Source of the DNA: Ruminococcus sp. YE71
GTDB taxonomy: Bacteria; Bacillota; Clostridia; Oscillospirales; Ruminococcaceae
DNA length: 64,000 bases
NCBI RefSeq assembly: GCF_900119155.1
Contig: NZ_FPIR01000020.1
Coordinates: 17,513-81,512, forward strand
Direction: 5' to 3'
Numbering within the stretch: the stretch's first letter is position 1; each line of letters begins with the position of its first letter. Made by a program: the position numbers and the translations under genes. The notes beneath the pieces are model-generated. The model was not told the origin of the DNA. It ran no database searches and saw nothing but the letters and a program-made list of their open reading frames with translations. Shown here piece by piece: positions 34,730 to 43,259 of the stretch.

Positions 34730-36856
34730 TCATTTATCCCAGCCAAGCGCTTTTCTCTTGGCTTTCATATCAGCAACTATCTTTTCTCCCAGCTTCACGG
34801 GGTCGGTGTCAACGTTCATGGTCGAACCCAGCGTTTCGAGAGTTCCGTATTTGAGGAACTCGATGACATTCTTTGAGCCGAAGATCTGCGCTTCAACGCA
34901 GTGATAGGAGCTTATACCGTTAAGTCTGAATCCGAGGGCTGCGTCCACACCCTTTTCGTTGCCCCATTCAGGCGAGGAGAAAGCAAACGGCATCTCGAAC
35001 ATTTTGTGTCCCAGCGCACCTGCAACTCCTGCGAATATTCCCGAGGAACGGGTGTTGTCGATACATTCTCCGACGTGCCATACGGGCGGCAGGTCGGGTT
35101 CGAGGAATTCTCTGAGGCTGTCTCCTGCTTTTTCCTTGCCCGACACAGCGCAGTATCCGAGCTTCATAAGCGGGAACGAAGCACAGCCGTTTGAGATTAT
35201 CAGAACGTTGTTTTTCAGAAGAACATCGGCGACGTCAACTATGCATTTTTCGTACAGCACCTTCGGATTGTTGCAGCCGACCATGTTGACGATGCCGAGT
35301 ATCCTGCCGTCCTTTATGGCTTCGGCAAGGGGCTTCATGCTGCCGAAACGCTTGCAGATATATTCTACCGAGAAGCCCACCTCAGCTTCGACCTCGTAAG
35401 GCGGGATGTAGACGGGTATGCCCTTTCGCGCTTCAAAGCTCTCTATCGCACGGCGGACGATCTTTTCGGCAAGAGCCTTGGTCTCGCCGATGTTTGAATG
35501 GTGATGATCGTATTCATAGCGCTCTGCACCGGGAAGTCTTGCCGACTCGCTGGTGGTGACTACCGTTGTTTTGAAGCAGTGAGCGACCTCCATGATCGAC
35601 GGGAAAACGTCCTGAACGTCTGCCACCCAGAGATCAAGAGCGCCTGTTCCGAGTACGAGCTCGGCGGAAACAGCGTTCGACAGGGGGATAACGCCTGCAT
35701 ATCTGTACATTGCCGACAGTCCCGAACAGCAGATGCCGTAAAAGCGTATTCCCTTAGCGCCCTTCGACTTTGCAAGCTCGATAAGGTCATCGCGCTTTCC
35801 TGCTTCAACTATCTGACTTACGAGCAGCGGAAGATGACCGTGTACCGCAATATTCACATAGCCCTTTTCAAGTGCTCCGATATTGACCTTTGAGGTGACT
35901 CTGTCACCGACGCCGAACAGGCTGTCCGTTGCGATGGAAGCGCCCACAACGCCCGAGAATGTAAATGCCAGACCGCATCTTAAAAACTGCTGCATCACCG
36001 ATCTCCAGTCGCCGTCGGTAGCACAGCCTGACTTGTGATATGCCTCAAAGACCTCATGATATGCGCTGACGGGGAGAATGTCAAGCTCCTTCCAGATCTC
36101 CTGTCTTTCGGGGACAGCGCAGGCGGAGATGGTCTTGTACTCACCGGGGACAGTTCTCGACAGGTCTTCGAGCAGAGCGTCGGCAAGGTCTCTTGCGACG
36201 TTTTTCAGCTGACGTTTCTTCTGTTTGATGCCGAATGCCTCGGCAGTAGCGCGGATCTTCTGTTCGCCGAGTATGGGCACATCGAGTTTTCCCTCAGCCG
36301 CCCATTTGAGTGCGAGCATGACCTCTCTTGCGTGCATTCCGTGCTGGGCAGCGCCTGCCGCAGCAGAACGCAGAAGATTTCTCGCAACGATGAGGTCGGC
36401 ATCGGCACCGCAGATACCCTTCGGGGATTTTGCGGTGATGCGGCAGGGCCCCATATTGCATATCTTGCAGCAGATACCTGCAAGTCCGAAATTGCACTGC
36501 GGCTTCTGCTTGTCGAAGCGGTCAAAAGCGGTATCTATTCCCAGCTGCTCCATTCTGAGCAGCATTTCCCTGACGGCAGGGTCGGGGGTCTGTTCGATAA
36601 CATCCTGTTTGGACGGGAAGGTCTTTCTGTATTCCGACACAGCATTCATGTAGTCCCTGATGAATGCCTGCGGATCGTCACTTTCACCTTCGCCGTGGCT
36701 TGCCTTCAATATCACGGTAGGTATACCGTGTTCGTCAAAGCCGATTATATTTCTGTGTGAATGGATATGTGCCGGTGAATGATCGTGTTCATGGGTATGT
36801 TCATGTTCGTGTTCGTGTTTATGCTCATGAGAGTGTTCATGATCTTTATGGCTCAT
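34730..36856 (-). CDS. CooS-type Ni-Fe-S carbon monoxide dehydrogenase homologue, divergent C-cluster
   Basis: 708 residues. The N-terminus is histidine-rich (HEHSHEHKHEHEHEH and more in residues 3-33), likely nickel-binding. B/D-cluster cysteines are in CNFGLAGICCKICNMGPC. C-cluster region: HGH histidine, GICCSG, MVGCNNPK, SNGCASFPLMKLG, HVGECIDNTRS and the EKG lysine are kept, but the usual VDVQC cysteine is replaced: the DNA codes ADVQDVFPS. Also GNE after the CCTG motif is GLS. So one of the C-cluster ligands (Cys333 in C. hydrogenoformans CooS-II, from memory) is aspartate. AAGGAG precedes the ATG. No acetyl-CoA synthase gene is nearby; neighbours are two membrane proteins and an ABC transporter. 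Confidence 0.88.
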   Translation of the reverse strand: MSHKDHEHSHEHKHEHEHEHTHEHDHSPAHIHSHRNIIGFDEHGIPTVILKASHGEGESDDPQAFIRDYMNAVSEYRKTFPSKQDVIEQTPDPAVREMLLRMEQLGIDTAFDRFDKQKPQCNFGLAGICCKICNMGPCRITAKSPKGICGADADLIVARNLLRSAAAGAAQHGMHAREVMLALKWAAEGKLDVPILGEQKIRATAEAFGIKQKKRQLKNVARDLADALLEDLSRTVPGEYKTISACAVPERQEIWKELDILPVSAYHEVFEAYHKSGCATDGDWRSVMQQFLRCGLAFTFSGVVGASIATDSLFGVGDRVTSKVNIGALEKGYVNIAVHGHLPLLVSQIVEAGKRDDLIELAKSKGAKGIRFYGICCSGLSAMYRYAGVIPLSNAVSAELVLGTGALDLWVADVQDVFPSIMEVAHCFKTTVVTTSESARLPGAERYEYDHHHSNIGETKALAEKIVRRAIESFEARKGIPVYIPPYEVEAEVGFSVEYICKRFGSMKPLAEAIKDGRILGIVNMVGCNNPKVLYEKCIVDVADVLLKNNVLIISNGCASFPLMKLGYCAVSGKEKAGDSLREFLEPDLPPVWHVGECIDNTRSSGIFAGVAGALGHKMFEMPFAFSSPEWGNEKGVDAALGFRLNGISSYHCVEAQIFGSKNVIEFLKYGTLETLGSTMNVDTDPVKLGEKIVADMKAKRKALGWDK

Positions 36857-36889
36857 TTAAATCCCTCTCCTTTACTATGAGATATAATA

Positions 36890-36918
36890 ATTATATCATA
36901 ACAGCATTAAAAGGTCAA
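36890..36918 (-). promoter_or_regulatory. promoter of the CooS operon
   Basis: Minus strand TTGACC (36918-36913), 17 nt, extended -10 TGATATAAT (36895-36890). Confidence 0.82.
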
Positions 36919-36945
36919 TACTGCTATGATATAATTCAGTTTTTT

Positions 36946-37162
36946 AAGGCAATACCGCACGACCATTGTGCGTCAGATGCGCCGCACCAGCGAAGCTGGT
37001 GCCACAAATTTTTCGTCAGATTGTCTAAATTCGACGCAGGCTTGCTGACGCAAGTCAAGGAGAATTTGGGCAATATGACGGAATAATATGTGTATCAAGC
37101 TTATGCTTGATACGGCATATGACGTGCAAAGGCGCGAGCCGGTGGTTGTGCGGTGTTGCCTT
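36946..37162. mobile_element. 217-bp MITE-like element with 20-bp inverted ends
   Basis: AAGGCAATACCGCACGACCA (36946-36965) mirrors TGGTTGTGCGGTGTTGCCTT (37143-37162) with two mismatches. Both outer edges read TTAA/TTAAG, suggesting a TA or TTAA target. Inside are hairpins GCACCAGC-GAA-GCTGGTGC and TATCAAGC-TTAT-GCTTGATA. No transposase is encoded. Its right end touches the stop codon of the ABC ATPase gene, separating the transporter operon from cooS. Confidence 0.75.
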
Positions 37163-37931
37163 AAATATAATACTCAATGTAGCTTTCCGATTTCATATTG
37201 AACAGCTCAAATATCTTATCGCGGACGTACAGAAAATCCTTGCTCGTCCTGTCGCGGTGTGAACCGAGAGGGACCGTGACGATGCTCTTTATCCTGCCGG
37301 GGTCAGCCATCATGACGACTATCCTGTCAGCGAGAAATACGGCTTCCTCGATATCGTGCGTGACGAAAATGATAGTCTTTTTTTCCTCTCTTGAAATTCT
37401 AAGGATGTCTTCCTGCAATTTCATTCTGGTGATAGCGTCAAGGGCACCGAAGGGTTCGTCCATGAAGATGATATCGGGATCAACCGCCAGTCCTCTTGCG
37501 ATCGCGACTCTCTGCTGCTGACCGCCCGAAAGCTGCTTGGGATAGCGCTTCTCAAATCCCGACAGTCCCACAAGTTCGAGGTATTTCTGTGCGGTCTTTC
37601 TGCGTTCTTCCTTGCCTATCCTCTTTGATTCAAGACCCAGCTCAACGTTTTTCAGAACATTTCTCCAGGGCAGAAGTCCGTAATTCTGAAAGATGGTTAT
37701 GTTGTTTATCGAAGGTGCTGTGACTTCCTTTCCGTCGATCTTAACGCTTCCGCTGCTGACCTTTTCAAAGCCTGCAAGAGCGTTCAGGAGCGTGCTTTTT
37801 CCGCAGCCCGAAGGCCCCAGCAGGCAGATGAATTCGCCCTTATCAATGTCGAGCGACACATGATCGAGAGCGGTAAATTCCTTTCCGTCCTGAACAAAGT
37901 TTTTGCAGGTGTCCTTTACTTCAATATACAT
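37161..37931 (-). CDS. ABC transporter ATP-binding protein (SsuB/TauB/NrtD type)
   Basis: 257 residues. Walker A GPSGCGKST, signature LSGGQQQRV, Walker B PDIIFMDEPFGALDAITR and the switch histidine in FVTHDIEEA are all intact. The family energises uptake of nitrate, sulfonates, taurine or pyrimidine precursors. ATG at 37931 overlaps the permease stop (TGATG) and follows GGGGAGG by 8 nt. The stop codon lies exactly at the edge of the MITE-like element, so the insertion just spared or rebuilt the last codons. Confidence 0.88.
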   Translation of the reverse strand: MYIEVKDTCKNFVQDGKEFTALDHVSLDIDKGEFICLLGPSGCGKSTLLNALAGFEKVSSGSVKIDGKEVTAPSINNITIFQNYGLLPWRNVLKNVELGLESKRIGKEERRKTAQKYLELVGLSGFEKRYPKQLSGGQQQRVAIARGLAVDPDIIFMDEPFGALDAITRMKLQEDILRISREEKKTIIFVTHDIEEAVFLADRIVVMMADPGRIKSIVTVPLGSHRDRTSKDFLYVRDKIFELFNMKSESYIEYYI

Positions 37932-38701
37932 CAGCCCTGACCTCCCCACGCTCTGAGAATCCTTTTTTCCGCAAGTCTGAGCAGACCGTCAAGAATTATC
38001 CCTATTATGCCGATCACAAGTATGGTCGCCAAGAGAATATCTGCACGGATATTGTTTCTTGCATCGATTATCTGATAGCCCAGTCCCGACTGCGCACCCA
38101 CCATCTCGCCTGCGACAAGGAATATCCAGGCAGTTCCCAGTGCAAGATGTATGCCGTTTGCGATCTGAGGGAAAGCGGCAGGGAAGATGACCTTCCAGGT
38201 GAGTTCAGGCTGTTTTATCCCGAAATTCCTAGAGACCTTCAGATAGATAGGGTCGATATTGCCCACAGCCGAAACTGTCGAGAGCAGTACAGGGAAAAAG
38301 GTTGCGATAAAGATGATAACGATGGCAGGAACATCTCCGATACCGAACAGCAGCACGATAAACGGCATCCATGCTGTCGGTGAGATGGGTCTTAAAAGCT
38401 GTGCCATAGGGTTGACATACTGAAAGACCTTCGGAAGTCTTCCGAGGATCAGACCGAGGATGACCGCAACGATGACCGAGCTGAAATAGCCTGTGACAAA
38501 ACGGTACATACTTGTTTTGATATTCTCGAACAGACTTCCGTTCCCGATCATCTCGACCAAAGCGTCAAAAGCCATTTTCGGCGACGGGAACAGTGCTTTG
38601 TCATAGCTGCTGAAACTGAATGCGATCTGCCATATCAATATCAGTATCGATACGGAAATGATAACATTTTTCAGAGAAATAAGCTTTTTCAAAATTATCA
38701 C
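37931..38701 (-). CDS. ABC transporter permease (SsuC/TauC type)
   Basis: 256 residues with about six membrane spans and the BPD permease EAA-like loop (VSRNFGIKQPELTWKVIFPAAFPQI, quoted only in part). Start is GTG at 38701; TTG at 38692 is an alternative. Six nucleotides separate it from the lipoprotein gene and it overlaps the ATPase start, so the three genes form one operon. Substrate is set by the binding protein. Confidence 0.85.
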   Translation of the reverse strand: MIILKKLISLKNVIISVSILILIWQIAFSFSSYDKALFPSPKMAFDALVEMIGNGSLFENIKTSMYRFVTGYFSSVIVAVILGLILGRLPKVFQYVNPMAQLLRPISPTAWMPFIVLLFGIGDVPAIVIIFIATFFPVLLSTVSAVGNIDPIYLKVSRNFGIKQPELTWKVIFPAAFPQIANGIHLALGTAWIFLVAGEMVGAQSGLGYQIIDARNNIRADILLATILVIGIIGIILDGLLRLAEKRILRAWGGQG

Positions 38702-38707
38702 GCCTTA

Positions 38708-39631
38708 TCAAAAATCATTTTTCACAAAATCCGCATAGGAAGGCGGATTGTCCGACAGTCCGTATTCCTTGACCTTCTCGGCAAGCTCGTTGTAGGCTTC
38801 CTCGGTGATGTCAAGATCGTTGTAGGATATCCATTGGAGAGAGGTGTCAAGTACCTCGTCCGACTGGTTGAGATACTTTTTCGCAGTCTGCTTGGCGGTT
38901 TCCTTATCGAGCGAGTTTCCTGCTGTCTTGTAGCTCGCGACAAAGGACTTCGCATCGTCATAGCGTTCGTCGATGAACTTGTCGGTAAGCACCAGACCGC
39001 AGCAGAGAGAATCCTCCCAGAGTTCCTCCGAAGTGAAAAGCACCTTGCCGACGCCGAGGTCAACACCCATCGCGCCGAAAGGCTCGGCGACGCAGTAACC
39101 GTCTATCTGACCGCTTGCAAGCGCCGACGGCATTTCGGTAGGCGCAAGCTCGGTTATATTCAGGTCGTCAACTTTAAGTCCTGCGGTCGCAAGCGCGTCG
39201 TTGAGCAGTATGTTGTGTGACGACTGTCTGTGAGGGATAGCAAAGGTCTTGCCTTTAAGGTCGGCAGCAGAGCTGATATCGTTCGAGACGATTATCACGT
39301 TTCCGTCATGGTGTCCCAGAGCGACCGCTTTAAGTCCGACACCTTCCTCCTTGGATTTCATCGCAAGCTCAATAAGCACCGAAGCGCCGTCAACTCTGTT
39401 TGAATTGAGTGCATCGAGCAGTTCTGCCCATGAACCGTACTTTACAAGCTCGACCTTCAGACCCGACTGCTTTTCAAGCTCCTCAGCCTCTTCCAGAACA
39501 GCGAGCGAATGTGTGATCGGTAAATATGCGATCTTTACCGTGTTTTCATCGCTTTTTTCGGTTTTTCCGCAGGATGAAGCCGATAATGCCAGTGTGAACG
39601 AGAGTGCCAGTGCCAATAATCTTTTTTTCAT
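38708..39631 (-). CDS. ABC transporter substrate-binding lipoprotein (NMT1/SsuA-like)
   Basis: 307 residues. A lipoprotein signal ends LALSASSCGK, with the cysteine near residue 21. The mature protein is a type II periplasmic-binding fold of the NitT/TauT group (IAYLPITHSLAVLEEAEELEK, DGNVIIVSNDISSAADLKGKTFAIP in two pieces, DGYCVAEPFGA). ATG 39631 follows GGAAGG; the frame start at 39664 lies before it. Ligand unknown. In this neighbourhood, a ligand linked to the CooS homologue is conceivable, but a sulfur or nitrogen compound is the family norm. Confidence 0.85.
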   Translation of the reverse strand: MKKRLLALALSFTLALSASSCGKTEKSDENTVKIAYLPITHSLAVLEEAEELEKQSGLKVELVKYGSWAELLDALNSNRVDGASVLIELAMKSKEEGVGLKAVALGHHDGNVIIVSNDISSAADLKGKTFAIPHRQSSHNILLNDALATAGLKVDDLNITELAPTEMPSALASGQIDGYCVAEPFGAMGVDLGVGKVLFTSEELWEDSLCCGLVLTDKFIDERYDDAKSFVASYKTAGNSLDKETAKQTAKKYLNQSDEVLDTSLQWISYNDLDITEEAYNELAEKVKEYGLSDNPPSYADFVKNDF

Positions 39632-39720
39632 ATAAATTCTTCCTTCCGTGATCAGAGAATACAATATAACATATCTAAATCATTGTTTTTAAATATATCA
39701 TATCGACTTAATAGGATTTC

Positions 39721-39756
39721 ATTATACACTAAAAATTCCTATATGTCAAGTAGGAA
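39721..39756 (-). promoter_or_regulatory. consensus promoter with overlapping inverted-repeat operator
   Basis: Minus strand TTGACA (39749-39744), 17 nt, TATAAT (39726-39721). TTCCTA (39736-39741) and TAGGAA (39751-39756) form an inverted repeat straddling the -35, placed to block polymerase. The regulator is not known. Confidence 0.8.
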
Positions 39757-40020
39757 AAGCGGCGCTTTTATAAAATTGTATAAATTGCTTTAAATATCCA
39801 AGGAAATGCGTTTCTTTTATACAAAATATGCAAATGCTGAAAGAGGGGACAACTCGAACAGAAGATCGATGAGTGCTGTGAGTACGACCGTGTGAGCAAG
39901 TAACGCCGCAAAAGCCGCAGACGAAATCTGCGGCTCGATACATATGCGAGAATTTCAGCTTGTCGGAAGCATTAACATCATGGGTATCTGACTTCTAAGA
40001 GAAAAAACAGATTATCAAAC

Positions 40021-40055
40021 AAAAAAACCTCGTAAACAACACGTTTACGAGGTTT
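40021..40055 (-). terminator. terminator of the interrupted tRNA-Leu
   Basis: AACCTCGTAAAC / GTTTACGAGGTT hairpin with TTTTTTT on the minus strand, downstream of the tRNA 3' half. A near copy follows the intact tRNA at 52613-52650. Confidence 0.85.
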
Positions 40056-40080
40056 GGGTCTGAACTTGTTCAGACGGTAG

Positions 40081-40131
40081 TGCAGGTGAAGGGACTTGAA
40101 CCCATACGACCTTGCGATCACTAGCACCTGA
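40081..40131 (-). pseudogene. 3' part of tRNA-Leu(CAG), left junction of the integrated element
   Basis: 51 nt identical to the 3' end of the intact tRNA at 52658-52741, stopping in the anticodon loop at the GA core (40130-40131). The remaining 33 nt are at 52859-52891, and 51+33 equals the 84-nt gene exactly. Confidence 0.93.
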
Positions 40132-40164
40132 GGGTGGTGTAACGACAGGGTGTTTATCACAAAT

Positions 40165-40194
40165 GCGGCATACCCGACGAGGCAGGTATGCCGC
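40165..40194 (-). terminator. GGTATGCCG-type terminator (copy 1)
   Basis: GCGGCATACC / GGTATGCCGC stem downstream of the XRE gene. Same hairpin at 41457-41485 and 43215-43243. Confidence 0.75.
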
Positions 40195-40199
40195 AAGCA

Positions 40200-41348
40200 T
40201 CAATATAGATTCCTAATTCTTTCCTTGACTTTTTCAAATCTCTCATTACCGTTAAGCGCCGAATAGCACTCCTTGCTCAGCATATTCTCAAGAATTATCT
40301 GCGCATGCGAACGTGAATCTGCGGTGTGCCATTTCGTATCTCCTACAGAACCCCTGACAAGCGGTGAGGTGTAGGTATACTTTTCGGGCAGAGCATAGAA
40401 TTTTTCAAGATAATCGCAAGCCTTTTCGCTGTAAGCAAGAGCTTCATCAAGTCTGTCGAGCGAGATCAAGTCGGGGACTATCTGCGAAAAATACTCTATG
40501 GGAAGTGTGCGGTAAAAAAGCCCGTGGTCGTCCTCATTAAAGATCAGCGCCTCGATGTCCTCTATCACCTGCATGTACTTTATCCGTTCCTCAGCGGAAA
40601 AGTATGGCGCGCATTTTTCATCTTCACTTTCTATATCCCATTCATCGCCGTTTTTTATCATTCGCCAGATGTTCCACTGCAAAGACCCTGCTGAGGAACG
40701 AATTCGTCTGCCAAGATAATCGAGCCGCTCTTCGCCGCGCAATGCCCAGATCATATATTCCTCTTTGCAGAACATCTCGCTGGGGAGACTCTCAAATATC
40801 GCCTTGCCCTTTTCCAGGTCGTGCATATTGTCGCAGTAGTGAAAGCCAAGTCTCGCTTTAACTTCTATGCGGATATTATCGTCAGTACAGCCCTTTAGGA
40901 TATGCTCTCCCAAATCAATTATTTCCTGCTTGTATTTCTCCTGATTTAACTGCCAGTCGGGGATATTTCCCGTATCATCACCCGATACGAACAGCGCATA
41001 CATCAGATTATTCATCAGCTCATAGCTGTGGGGAAACTCCTTTAGTCCCGCTCGGGCGATCTCTATGCAGTCGTTCACTCTGCCGCTTTTTATTGCCGTT
41101 TCAAAGTCGTTCATATACTGCACGTGGAGAGCTTTGCGCTTCTCGCTGTCCACACCCAGCAGAGTTTCAATGCTCACACCGAAATACTCCGCAATTATCG
41201 GCAGAAGTGATATATCCGGGCTTGTCTGACCGTTCTCCCAGCGACTGACTGCCTGTGTCGATACCGAGAAAGCCTCGGCAGCCTGCTCCTGCATAAGCTC
41301 GCGCTCACGGCGCAGCTTCTTGAATACTTCGCTGAAATTTATGTTCAT
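40200..41348 (-). CDS. XRE-family transcriptional regulator with long C-terminal domain
   Basis: 382 residues. An HTH_3 DNA-binding domain at 5-60 (FKKLRRERELMQEQAAEAF, VSTQAVSRWENGQTSPDIS) is followed by a helical, TPR-like region rich in W, Y and acidic residues, the usual architecture of Rgg/SinR-related or peptide-sensing regulators. GGAGGTAAC precedes the ATG. It lies just inside the left end of the integrated element with its own promoter. Likely regulates element genes or the neighbouring sigma factor; targets unknown. Confidence 0.82.
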   Translation of the reverse strand: MNINFSEVFKKLRRERELMQEQAAEAFSVSTQAVSRWENGQTSPDISLLPIIAEYFGVSIETLLGVDSEKRKALHVQYMNDFETAIKSGRVNDCIEIARAGLKEFPHSYELMNNLMYALFVSGDDTGNIPDWQLNQEKYKQEIIDLGEHILKGCTDDNIRIEVKARLGFHYCDNMHDLEKGKAIFESLPSEMFCKEEYMIWALRGEERLDYLGRRIRSSAGSLQWNIWRMIKNGDEWDIESEDEKCAPYFSAEERIKYMQVIEDIEALIFNEDDHGLFYRTLPIEYFSQIVPDLISLDRLDEALAYSEKACDYLEKFYALPEKYTYTSPLVRGSVGDTKWHTADSRSHAQIILENMLSKECYSALNGNERFEKVKERIRNLY

Positions 41349-41389
41349 AAGTGTTACCTCCGTGTGTTTATTCCGACGTCGTTGATATT

Positions 41390-41417
41390 ATTATAACACA
41401 TTTTGGGCGAAGGTCAA
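41390..41417 (-). promoter_or_regulatory. promoter of the XRE regulator
   Basis: Minus strand TTGACC (41417-41412), 16 nt, TATAAT (41395-41390). Confidence 0.7.
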
Positions 41418-41456
41418 TCACTTATTTGATGATAAAAATTCAACTAAAGTGAAAAT

Positions 41457-41485
41457 CGGCATACCCACACAAGGTAGGTATGCCG
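41457..41485 (-). terminator. GGTATGCCG-type terminator (copy 2)
   Basis: CGGCATACC / GGTATGCCG stem just after the sigma-like gene, then ATTTTCA on the minus strand. Confidence 0.78.
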
Positions 41486-41494
41486 CATTCATTA

Positions 41495-43117
41495 TTATTT
41501 ATTTGCCGGAAACAGCACAGAAAATACGCTCTTTTTCTGAATGTCTGCAAGCGGCTCCAGCTGACCGCTTTCAAGCAGCTTTTCGATCACTCTGGGCAGC
41601 ATGGTCATAGCGCCAAGGATATTGGTGTAAAACTCTCTGATAAGACCGTGCATATGCTTTGGGTGTTTTTTGAGATTGAATTCAATGAATTTCTTATCGA
41701 CTTCGGTACACATAGCCCTTATCTCTTCGGGAACGACGATCTTATCATCACAATATGTGTACAAAATATCGGATAGTTTATCCGTATCTGTCCTTACAAT
41801 CACGGGCTGGGGTCTGTCCTCAAAAACATAGCCCTTGTCAATGAGCCTTTTGTATTCATCGGGTGAGAGACTCTCCTTTCCCCGGTTGATGAATTTTGTC
41901 AGCGAGTCCCAGTCGGTATCAAGATTATCACGCCAGCGCCCCTGCCTGTCGGCATAGCAGCAGTCCACCTGAAGGCTTGCGTTTCTGGTCGGGAGGTCTC
42001 CGTCTATGCTCCCCCTTGTCATATCACCGCAGCTCCAGTATTTGTATTCCTTCGGCTTGAAGCTGCCGTCTGCAACGCCTGCATATGCCACGAAACAGCC
42101 GCCGTCGGGGCGTTCAACTGCATACCTGCTCACATCGCTACTGTTTATCCTCAGCTTTCTTATGGCTAACATCACAAGGCTGTACTTCATAAAGTTCAGA
42201 TCATCACCGTCGCAGGTCATTCCCCAGCGGTCAGGTGATGTCTCGAAATTGGCAAAGATCTTCGGGATATACTTTTCTGCAAGCACGCTCGCCGCCTCAT
42301 CAAATATCCTGTCACGCTCTTCGTCGCCATCTGTATCACGCAGATCGTCGATCAGCATATTGGTGCGGTACTTTGGGTTGCTTGAATTATCCAGCTTGTC
42401 GATAAACCCGAACCTGACCAGCGCCACAAGCTGATCGCATACATACACCTGCGGAACACCTATCTCACGGGATATTTCCTCCAAGGTTTTCGGCTCGTGA
42501 TAGCAAGCCCATGCGATGTTCATCTTGATAGCTGAGTCAAAAATATCGGCGGTATCACCCTTGCTGCCTGTGTAACCGTTGTGCCCCATATCGGTAAAAT
42601 ATATCGGGTTGATCTCTAAGTTCTTTTCGATGTTCATTTCAATTCCCTCTTTCAGCTTTTCTCTTGCGTCAGACAAGTGCCATTTTACGGTACCGGCGGA
42701 TATTTCAAGCCTTTTTGCGATTTCGGCAACAGTCAGCTTGTCATAATAGTGCATATAGATGACAGCCCTCTGCCGCCCCGAAAGATAGCCTATCTCGCGC
42801 CTTAAAAGCTGCTGCATTGCAAGCTCGTCCTCGCTGTTATCCTCGGGGGCGGCTATCTCCATATTGCTTATGTCCTCAAACTGTCTGCCCGTTTCGAGCT
42901 TATGTACGAACTTTGCCCATACGTTTCCGGCTATCCTGTAAACATAGCCGTCAAGGTTGGCGATATCTCCGCGCTTCAGAAAAGCGCTGTACACCTCACA
43001 CATTATGTCAGATGCAAGCTCTTGTGCCTGATCTACATTCCTTGTCTTGTCAAGCGCAAAGCCGAATATCCTGTCTCGGTACTCAAATATTGTCTTGTCT
43101 GCTGTTTTCTTATCCAT
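41495..43117 (-). CDS. ECF sigma factor fused to a large C-terminal domain
   Basis: 540 residues. Residues 1-160 are a group IV sigma factor: sigma-2 (ELASDIMCEVYSAFLKRG, YVYRIAGNVWAKF) and sigma-4 (LSGRQRAVIYMHYYDKLTV, AEIAKRLEISAGTVKWHLSD). The remaining 370 residues begin with a winged-helix-like segment (EPKTLEEISREIGVPQVYVCDQLVALVRFGF) and continue as an unrecognised globular region. This is far longer than ordinary ECFs (about 170-200), so it is probably a one-piece sensor-sigma without separate anti-sigma. GGAGGG precedes ATG 43117. Related proteins are common in Ruminococcaceae as far as I recall. Confidence 0.8.
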   Translation of the reverse strand: MDKKTADKTIFEYRDRIFGFALDKTRNVDQAQELASDIMCEVYSAFLKRGDIANLDGYVYRIAGNVWAKFVHKLETGRQFEDISNMEIAAPEDNSEDELAMQQLLRREIGYLSGRQRAVIYMHYYDKLTVAEIAKRLEISAGTVKWHLSDAREKLKEGIEMNIEKNLEINPIYFTDMGHNGYTGSKGDTADIFDSAIKMNIAWACYHEPKTLEEISREIGVPQVYVCDQLVALVRFGFIDKLDNSSNPKYRTNMLIDDLRDTDGDEERDRIFDEAASVLAEKYIPKIFANFETSPDRWGMTCDGDDLNFMKYSLVMLAIRKLRINSSDVSRYAVERPDGGCFVAYAGVADGSFKPKEYKYWSCGDMTRGSIDGDLPTRNASLQVDCCYADRQGRWRDNLDTDWDSLTKFINRGKESLSPDEYKRLIDKGYVFEDRPQPVIVRTDTDKLSDILYTYCDDKIVVPEEIRAMCTEVDKKFIEFNLKKHPKHMHGLIREFYTNILGAMTMLPRVIEKLLESGQLEPLADIQKKSVFSVLFPANK

Positions 43118-43214
43118 TCTGAAAGCCCTCCGGAAGCGTTTTCATATATATAGTGCGGAGAAATCCGAAAAGGTTGGGTGGGTTTTATTATATAATAATT
43201 TTTTTTCAAGAAAA

Positions 43215-43243
43215 CGGCATACCCAAATAAGGCAGGTATGCCG
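43215..43243 (-). terminator. GGTATGCCG-type terminator (copy 3)
   Basis: CGGCATACC / GGTATGCCG stem followed on the minus strand by TTTTCTTG, just past the broken frame at 43260. Confidence 0.78.
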
Positions 43244-43259
43244 AAATCACTTAATCTTT

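Noticed and set aside
39936..40080. A second segmental duplication beyond the tRNA (similarity to 52436-52657)
   Set aside because: CTGCGGCTCGATACATAT and the tRNA terminator are shared, but the stretches between diverge; it may be common ancestry of two tRNA loci or a dispersed repeat, and I could not define a boundary.
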